A DNA stretch of 10,829 bases, taken from contig JAEYZO010000072.1 of the NCBI GenBank assembly GCA_023428035.1, forward strand, positions 1 to 10,829, in the 5' to 3' direction. This document shows, one piece after another, positions 6,923-10,829 of the stretch (the first letter of the stretch is position 1; each line of letters starts with the position of its first letter). The DNA comes from Pseudomonadota bacterium. Its GTDB lineage: Bacteria > Myxococcota_A > Polyangia > Polyangiales > Ga0077539. The notes under the pieces are model-generated. The model made no database searches. It was not told the DNA's origin and saw only the letters and a list, made by a program, of their open reading frames with translations. Made by a program: the position numbers and the translations under genes.

Positions 6923-7257
6923 GTGAGACTCCTCCCCGCGTCGCTCGCCTTCGCGCTGGGGTGAGCGCCGAGCGCGTGGTGGCGCTCCCGCAGCCCGACT
7001 GGTCGCTCTCCCCCGCGGCGGCCTCCTTCGGTGAGCCCGCCGTGATCGCGCGCCGGATCGCGGCCTTCAACGCCGCGCTGCAGGAGATCGCGCAGGCGCG
7101 GGGCGCGCGCTACGTCGACCTCTCTCCCATGATGCAGCGGCAGGCCCGAGCCGCGATGCTCGCTCCCGACGGTCTGCACCCCTCGGCCGAGGCGCACGAC
7201 CAGTGGGCGGCGGCGCTCGCGACGACCCTGGCCTCTCCGTGCGCGCCCGCCCGCTGA
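6923..7257 (+). pseudogene. Truncated SGNH/GDSL hydrolase remnant
   Basis: A GTG at 6923 opens a short frame reading VRLLPASLAFALG, the beginning of an export signal peptide, which hits TGA at 6962-6964. From the overlapping GTG at 6961, a second frame runs to 7257 (98 aa). It matches the C-terminal part of SGNH hydrolases: VVALPQPDW, the helix RRIAAFNAALQEIAQARGARYVDLSP, then D70 and H73 in APDGLHPS (block V, two of the catalytic triad residues). The N-terminal half with the GDS nucleophile block and the Gly and Asn oxyanion blocks is absent. The simplest reading is an internal deletion that joined the signal-peptide start to the C-terminal half out of frame. The residual 98-aa ORF could still be translated through the GTGA overlap but could not be an active esterase. 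A non-catalytic domestication is less likely. Confidence 0.65.
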
Positions 7258-7263
7258 GGGACT

Positions 7264-7278
7264 GGTAGCGTCGCGGCC
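7264..7278 (+). promoter_or_regulatory. Leaderless-type promoter of methyltransferase-like gene
   Basis: CTGGTAGCGTCGCGGCC leads straight into the ATG at 7279. TAGCGT (7266-7271) is a TANNNT-type -10 preceded by TGG, giving an extended -10 (TGN), with 7 nt to the ATG. No Shine-Dalgarno sequence and no clear -35 are visible. It differs from the 4343 and 10001 motifs mainly at one base of the hexamer. Confidence 0.5.
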
Positions 7279-8064
7279 ATGGACCGCCTGCAGCTCGTCG
7301 AGCTCGAAGACCTCCCCTGGGTGCCCAAGGCGATCCGCGACGGGGGCACCGACCTCCTCGACCTGGGCTTCGACCGACTGGGTTTCTACCGCGCGCTCGC
7401 GCCCGAGCTCGTCGAGCTCCTCCGACGCGCGGGCACCCGCGACGTGATCGACCTCTGCTCCGGCGGCGGCGGCGGCGCCCTCTCGATGCTCCCGGAGCTC
7501 CGCGCGGCGCTCGGCGACGAGGTAACCCTCACCCTCACCGACCGTCACCCCAACCGCGACGCCGCCGCGCGCTTCGCGGGGCGCGCGGGCGTCCGCTACC
7601 ACCTCACGCCGGTCGACGCGACCGACGTCCCCGCCGAGCTCCAGGGCGTTCGGACGATGTTCGGCGCGATCCATCACTTTCCCCCTGAGGGCGTGCGCCG
7701 CGTGCTCTCCGACGCGGTGCGCGCCCGCGCCCCCATCGCCCTCGTCGACGTCGCGGCCTCGCCCGCGATCCGCCGCGCGCCCCTCGCGCTGTTGCCGCTC
7801 ATGGCGTTGCCCAACCTCGCGGTGCTCACCGTCGCCTCGCTCGTCGCGACGCCCTTCGTGCGGCCCTTCAAGCTCTCGCGGCTGCTCCTCACCTACGTCG
7901 CGCCCGCGATCCCCGCGCTCTTCGCCTGGGACGGAACGGTCTCGGCGCTCAGGGCCTACGAGCTCGACGAGCTCCTCTCGATCGCGCGAGAGGTAGGGCC
8001 CGACTACGACTGGTCGGGGCGACGCACCGCCACCGCGCTCTGCGTCACGGGTCTCCCACGCTGA
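7279..8064 (+). CDS. Class I SAM-dependent methyltransferase-like protein
   Basis: The 261-aa product has the Rossmann features of class I methyltransferases: the glycine-rich motif I VIDLCSGGGGG at 56-66, the acidic end of strand 2 in LTLTDRHPN (D88), the acidic motif PVDATDVP at 111-118 and an HHFPPE segment at 132-137 that resembles motif IV. A hydrophobic stretch at about 168-192 between strands (PLALLPLMALPNLAVLTVASLVA) is unusual for a soluble enzyme and hints at membrane or lipid association. The C-terminal strand TATALCVTGLP closes the fold. The acceptor substrate is not predictable. The ATG is supported by the promoter motif 7 nt upstream. Its last 20 bp overlap the 3' end of the lycopene cyclase on the opposite strand, so the two are not an operon despite adjacency. 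Confidence 0.8.
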   Translation: MDRLQLVELEDLPWVPKAIRDGGTDLLDLGFDRLGFYRALAPELVELLRRAGTRDVIDLCSGGGGGALSMLPELRAALGDEVTLTLTDRHPNRDAAARFAGRAGVRYHLTPVDATDVPAELQGVRTMFGAIHHFPPEGVRRVLSDAVRARAPIALVDVAASPAIRRAPLALLPLMALPNLAVLTVASLVATPFVRPFKLSRLLLTYVAPAIPALFAWDGTVSALRAYELDELLSIAREVGPDYDWSGRRTATALCVTGLPR

Positions 8065-9217
8065 CCGCCACGCCTCCGAGGCGCCGCCACGCCCAGCGGA
8101 GCGCAGCGCGCGCGAAGGGCCAGAGCGGGAGCGTCGAGACGATCACCGCGAGGTCCCACGCCGACGCGCGCTCGTCGAGGAAGCGCAGCGCCCGGTCGAC
8201 GCGCCCCGGCCGCAAGAGCGCCGCGAAGACCGAGGGCACCACCCAAGGCTCGCGCGACCACAGCTCGAGGAACACGCCGTCGAGCCAGCGGTACAGCGCC
8301 CGCGACGGCGGCTCCGCGCAAGGGTCGCGCCCCTCGACCACCGCGAGGGCCACGCGCTCGGCGTCCTCTTCGATGCGGGTGAGGGCGTAGCCCGTCGAGG
8401 GCTTGAGCCGCCCCGCGGGGATCCCGATCGTCCTCGTGCGCGCACCGCGCCTCGCGGTGAAGGGCCCCTCCGTCATCGGGCTCGACCCCGCCTCGCGCGC
8501 GGTGACCACCCACGAGCCCGCGTCGAGGCCGAGCGCGTCGCGGAGGTAGCCCGTGAGCGCCGCGTCGACGTCGATGGGCCGGAGCGAGACGAGCTCCACC
8601 AGGGCCTCGCGGGGGCCGAAGGGGAGCACGTAGACGAAGGCCGTCCCGGCGGGCGCGTCGACGCGAAAGTCGAAGAGCGTCACCGTCGTCGGGTCGAAGA
8701 CGTCTCGGTCGGCGCGCACCACCCAGCCCGCGAAGCGCTGCCAGAGGAGGTGCCAGCGGCGCGCTTCCACCGAGAGCTCCGCGCGCCGAAAGCGACTGTC
8801 GAAGAGCCAGCGCCCGCGGATCACCTCGCCCTCCACGTCGACCTCGACGCCGTCGCCCCCCTCCCTCACCTCGCCCGCGAGGCCCTCGACGACCCGGTGC
8901 GCCGGGTCCCGCGCGAGGCCCTCCTTCACCTCCCGCTGAAGCTCCGCGAAGAACAGCGTCTCGTAGCGGTGCTCGGTCATCTCCACGGCGCGAGAGCGGC
9001 CCTCTGCGTCGACGACCGAGACCCGCGACCAGCGGTGACGCACCAGCGCGTCGAGGGTCGAGGGCCGCGAGCGCCACGCCGAGTAGCTACGGAGCGCGTC
9101 GTCGTCCCTCGCGCCGTCGACGAGCGCGACGCTCACGCCGCCGAGGGTCAGCAGCCGCCGCGCGAGGCACAGCCCCGCCGCCCCCGCGCCCACGATCACG
9201 ACGTCGTAGACCCGCAC
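8045..9217 (-). CDS. crtY: Lycopene cyclase (CrtY/CrtL-type flavoprotein)
   Basis: This 390-aa protein fits the family length and converts the linear psi ends of lycopene to beta rings in carotenoid synthesis at the membrane. The N-terminus RVYDVVIVGAGAAGLCLARR holds the dinucleotide-binding Gly pattern (G10, G12, G15). Further family landmarks are WLFDSR (138-142), the LPF segment AFVYVLPFGPREALVELV (193-210), SPMTEGPF (246-253) and IGIPAGRLKPSTGYALTRI (264-282), the last being highly diagnostic. The start is taken as GTG 9217, with GAGG 8 nt upstream as a ribosome site; the frame extends to 9340, but the extra residues look non-coding. No other carotenoid gene (crtB, crtI) is visible in the window, so the cyclase stands alone here. 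Related flavoprotein cyclases with other specificity cannot be excluded. Confidence 0.85.
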   Translation of the reverse strand: MRVYDVVIVGAGAAGLCLARRLLTLGGVSVALVDGARDDDALRSYSAWRSRPSTLDALVRHRWSRVSVVDAEGRSRAVEMTEHRYETLFFAELQREVKEGLARDPAHRVVEGLAGEVREGGDGVEVDVEGEVIRGRWLFDSRFRRAELSVEARRWHLLWQRFAGWVVRADRDVFDPTTVTLFDFRVDAPAGTAFVYVLPFGPREALVELVSLRPIDVDAALTGYLRDALGLDAGSWVVTAREAGSSPMTEGPFTARRGARTRTIGIPAGRLKPSTGYALTRIEEDAERVALAVVEGRDPCAEPPSRALYRWLDGVFLELWSREPWVVPSVFAALLRPGRVDRALRFLDERASAWDLAVIVSTLPLWPFARAALRWAWRRLGGVAVSVGDP

Positions 9218-9398
9218 CCCTCGATCCTCACCCGCGCCCCGTAGCACGGATCCCGCGCGTCCTTCGCGCACCGACTGCGCGCACGCCGGTCGCGGTCCGC
9301 GCCGCCGCGTGCCCCTCCCTCTGCGACCGCAGGTCGGCACGCCCGTCGCTCCACTGATCGATCGATATGAACAACCCGCTCACGCTGACTTCGACGGC
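9218..9398. other. Intergenic region between lycopene cyclase and small ORF
   Basis: No convincing gene is seen in this interval, which is part of a roughly 370-base stretch (9218-9585) without a confident coding region. It contains the upstream region of the minus-strand cyclase. There is a GC-rich self-complementary stretch, GCACGC (9281-9286) pairing with GCGTGC (9307-9312), with the near-palindrome CGCGG-T-CCGCG (9291-9301) inside. There is also a patch markedly richer in A/T around 9355-9375 containing the 10-bp palindrome ATCGATCGAT (9357-9366). On the minus strand TTGTTC followed by ATATCGAT lies in that patch and might be a promoter for the cyclase, but the spacing is not canonical. 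Confidence 0.4.
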
Positions 9399-9503
9399 GT
9401 GAGGGTCTTCTCCCGCGCCGAGGCGCGCTGGCAGGAGCCCGACGGCGAGTGGACCTACGGCCGCTTCGAGCTGGCGGAGCTCAGGTACAACCCGACCCGG
9501 TGA
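9399..9503 (+). CDS. Doubtful small ORF, 34 aa, possible gene remnant
   Basis: From GTG 9399 the frame reads MRVFSRAEARWQEPDGEWTY and continues with charged and aromatic residues to TGA 9501-9503, 34 aa in all. The frame can be extended upstream to GTG 9309 (64 aa), but codons between about 9351 and 9387 lose the G/C third-position bias (GAT CGA TAT GAA CAA) that returns after 9388, so the coding-like part is only the end. No family is recognised, and no ribosome site precedes 9399. It may be the C-terminal remnant of a decayed gene, a genuine small protein, or chance in a GC-rich genome. Confidence 0.25.
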   Translation: MRVFSRAEARWQEPDGEWTYGRFELAELRYNPTR

Positions 9504-9540
9504 GCGTCGCCAGCGGGCGTGAAATCTGTCGGTGACGCTC
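9502..9540. repeat. Inverted repeat upstream of SnoaL-like gene
   Basis: GAGCGTC (9502-9508) and GACGCTC (9534-9540) form a perfect 7-bp inverted repeat separated by 25 bases, between the small ORF and the SnoaL-like gene. No T-run follows, so it is not a typical intrinsic terminator. It could be a weak hairpin in the leader or a split operator. No clear promoter was found in the same gap. Confidence 0.35.
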
Positions 9541-9573
9541 CGGCGTAAGGGGGAGGTCCACACGCCGCGCGGG

Positions 9574-9579
9574 AGGAGG
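9574..9579 (+). promoter_or_regulatory. Strong Shine-Dalgarno site
   Basis: AGGAGG lies within GGGAGGAGGA and is followed by 6 nt before ATG 9586. It fixes the start of the SnoaL-like gene at 9586 rather than at the further upstream GTG/ATG-type codons of the same frame. It is the only full-consensus ribosome site seen before a gene here, which implies a transcript with a real 5' leader. Confidence 0.85.
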
Positions 9580-9585
9580 AGTGTC

Positions 9586-9984
9586 ATGAGCAACATCGAG
9601 ACGGTGCAGGCGATCTACGGCGCCTTCGGTCGGGGCGACGTGCCCGCCATCCTCGCGACGATGACCGACGACGTGGTCTGGGAGAACGACCTCGACCACA
9701 GCCCCGCGCCCTGGATCATCCCCGGCACGGGCAAGGCGCACGTCGGCCGCTTCTTCGAGGTCGTGGGCCGCTCGCTGGAGTTCCACCACTTCAGCGTCGA
9801 CTCACTGCTCGCGAACGAGAACCAGGTCGCGGCGGTGGTGCGCGTGAAGGTCACGTCGCGCGAGACCGGCAAGACCGCGTCGGACCTCGAGATCCACCTC
9901 TGGGCCTTCGACCACGCCGGCAAGGTGCGCGCGTTCCGGCACTTCGCCGACACGCTGAAGCACCACCAGGTCGCCACGGGCTGA
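9586..9984 (+). CDS. SnoaL-like / NTF2-fold protein
   Basis: The 132-aa product begins MSNIETVQAIYGAFGRGDVP and shows the typical SnoaL/ketosteroid-isomerase-like layout. A helical N-terminus (AIYGAFGRGDVPAILATMTDDVVWEN) is followed by a small-molecule pocket region (PGTGKAHVGRFFEVVGRSLEF), then curved beta strands (VAAVVRVKVTSRETGKTASDLEIHLWAFD) and the closing VRAFRHFADTLKHH. Members act as small isomerases, cyclases, hydrolases or non-catalytic binding domains, so the reaction is not predictable. No signal peptide is present, indicating a cytoplasmic location. The gene has its own strong ribosome site and is followed after 30 bp by a separate promoter and the DctP gene, so it is probably a single-gene unit. 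Confidence 0.87.
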   Translation: MSNIETVQAIYGAFGRGDVPAILATMTDDVVWENDLDHSPAPWIIPGTGKAHVGRFFEVVGRSLEFHHFSVDSLLANENQVAAVVRVKVTSRETGKTASDLEIHLWAFDHAGKVRAFRHFADTLKHHQVATG

Positions 9985-10014
9985 CCCGCGCGGGGGCGCT
10001 GGTATCGTCGCGCG
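9981..10014 (+). promoter_or_regulatory. Leaderless-type promoter of dctP-like gene
   Basis: GGTATCGTCGCGCG (10001-10014) abuts the ATG at 10015. TATCGT (10003-10008) is followed by exactly 6 nt, so transcription should begin at the A of ATG. TGG before the hexamer gives an extended -10. CTGACC (9981-9986), overlapping the stop codon of the preceding gene, is a fair -35 at 16-bp spacing. There is no Shine-Dalgarno site. The 14-mer is identical to that before the gene at 4357. Confidence 0.6.
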
Positions 10015-10829
10015 ATGCTCACCCGTCGCGCGCCCCTGCTCCTCGCCGCGCTCCTCGCGCTCTCGCCCTCCGTCGCTTCGGGGCAGCGGGTGCTCTCGAT
10101 GGCCACCCTCGCGCCGCCGGGCTCGCTCCCGGTGCGCGTCTTCGAGGCGATGAACCGCGAGCTGCGCCGGCGGCCCGGCGTGGGCGTGACCTTCCGCTGG
10201 TACACGGGCGGCGTGCAGGGCGACGAGAGCGAGGTGGTGCGAAAGATCCGCACCGGCCGCCTCGACGGGGGCGCGCTCTCGGCCACGGGGCTCGCGCAGA
10301 TCTACCGGCCGGTGCTGGCCTTTCAGCTCCCGGCGATGTTCCGCACGCCCGAGGGATTCATGCGGGCCTTCACGGCGCTGCGGCCCGAGCTCGAGGGTGG
10401 CTTCTCCCGCGCGGGCTTCTCGATCCTCAACCTCTCGCCCTCCTCGGGCCCTCGGATGTTCTCCACGCGGGAGATCCGCTCGCCCGACGACCTGCGCGCG
10501 GCGCGCCCCTGGCGCTGGACCGACGACCCGATCCTGCCCGCGCTCTACGCCGAGGCCGGCGCGACGGGGGTGCCCTTGTCTCTGCCCGAGGTGTTGAGCG
10601 CGTTGCAGACGGGCCGCGTCGACACGGTCTTCGCGCCGCCCGCGGCGGCCATCGGGCTCCAGTGGTCGGCGCACGTGCGCTTCATGAGCGAGCGCCCCGC
10701 GAGCGGGTCGATGGCGGCGATGGTGCTCTCTCGCAACGCCGCGCAGTCGCTCACGCCCGCGCAGCGGCGAGCGATCGACGAGGTGATCGCGCAGGCGTCG
10801 GAGGTGTTCCGGCCGGCGTTCCTCCGGGC
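10015..10829 (+). CDS. dctP: TRAP transporter solute-binding protein, DctP type (3' end cut)
   Basis: At least 271 residues are visible before the window ends. The start MLTRRAPLLLAALLALSPSVASGQ is a Sec signal peptide, probably cut near residue 23. The mature part shows the DctP layout: LSMATLAPPGSLPVRVFEAMN, then YTGGVQGDESEVVRKIRTGRLDGGALSATGLAQI (63-96), FQLPAMFRTPEGF (103-115) and the diagnostic LPEVLSALQTGRVDTVFAPPAAAIGLQW (190-217). It would capture an organic acid or similar ligand in the periplasm for a TRAP permease. The segment PWRWTDDP (165-172) replaces the usual G-x-R-x-R carboxylate-binding stretch, as I recall for the subfamily that travels with TatT, so the ligand may not be a simple dicarboxylate. 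Permease genes, and tatT if present, would lie beyond the window. The partial C-terminus is due only to the window edge. Confidence 0.9.
   Translation, partial: MLTRRAPLLLAALLALSPSVASGQRVLSMATLAPPGSLPVRVFEAMNRELRRRPGVGVTFRWYTGGVQGDESEVVRKIRTGRLDGGALSATGLAQIYRPVLAFQLPAMFRTPEGFMRAFTALRPELEGGFSRAGFSILNLSPSSGPRMFSTREIRSPDDLRAARPWRWTDDPILPALYAEAGATGVPLSLPEVLSALQTGRVDTVFAPPAAAIGLQWSAHVRFMSERPASGSMAAMVLSRNAAQSLTPAQRRAIDEVIAQASEVFRPAFLR

Noticed and set aside
9367..9402. Mini-ORF MNNPLTLTSTA overlapping GTG 9399
   Set aside because: No ribosome site, very short, and the downstream ORF is itself doubtful.
9526..9550. ECF sigma-type promoter (TGTC... CGTA) ahead of the SnoaL-like gene
   Set aside because: The spacing and -10 do not fit the ECF41-type pattern I know, and no sigma factor gene is nearby.

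Overview
The window is very G+C-rich DNA with G/C-biased third codon positions, frequent GTG starts and short intergenic gaps. Together with a TRAP-type DctP protein of the TatT-associated kind, a poxvirus-like topoisomerase IB and a lycopene cyclase, this points to a Myxococcota / deltaproteobacterial-type chromosome, perhaps of the Sandaracinus/Polyangia kind. This placement is an inference from style and gene content only. The region looks like ordinary chromosome: no transposase, phage gene, CRISPR array, tRNA or rRNA was seen.

Layout. (1) 1-4312, plus strand: a probable operon. It opens with the C-terminal tail of an upstream gene that carries a 33-bp tandem repeat (three copies plus a partial one). 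Next comes a complete RND efflux permease of the MdtB/MdtC (HAE1) type, then DNA topoisomerase IB. Both gene junctions are 4-bp GTGA stop/start overlaps, so the three genes are probably co-transcribed and translationally coupled. (2) 4357-5679, plus strand: an orphan 440-aa TPR-like protein with its own promoter. (3) 5693-6235, minus strand: a PAP2-family membrane phosphatase, convergent with the TPR gene. It diverges, across a 110-bp promoter region, from (4) 6346-6873, a small membrane-anchored protein. (5) 6923-7257: a broken SGNH hydrolase that keeps a signal-peptide start and the C-terminal Asp/His block but has lost the catalytic-serine half. (6) 7279-8064, plus strand: a SAM-methyltransferase-like protein. 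Its end overlaps by 20 bp the end of (7) a lycopene cyclase on the minus strand (8045-9217). (8) 9218-9585: a mostly non-coding interval with one doubtful small ORF. (9) 9586-9984: a SnoaL/NTF2-like protein with a strong Shine-Dalgarno site. (10) 10015 to the window end: a DctP-type TRAP solute-binding protein cut by the window edge.

The most striking non-coding signal is a start-proximal motif, GGTA(T/G)CGTCGCG, at three unrelated genes (4357, 7279, 10015). It puts a -10-like TANCGT hexamer exactly 6 or 7 nt before the start codon. That is the geometry of leaderless transcription, with the first transcribed base at or next to the start codon. In contrast, the SnoaL-like gene has a classical AGGAGG ribosome site, and the first operon relies on stop/start overlaps. 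The genes do not form one obvious pathway. Only the RND/TopIB pair (with the cut-off upstream gene) looks like a functional unit.
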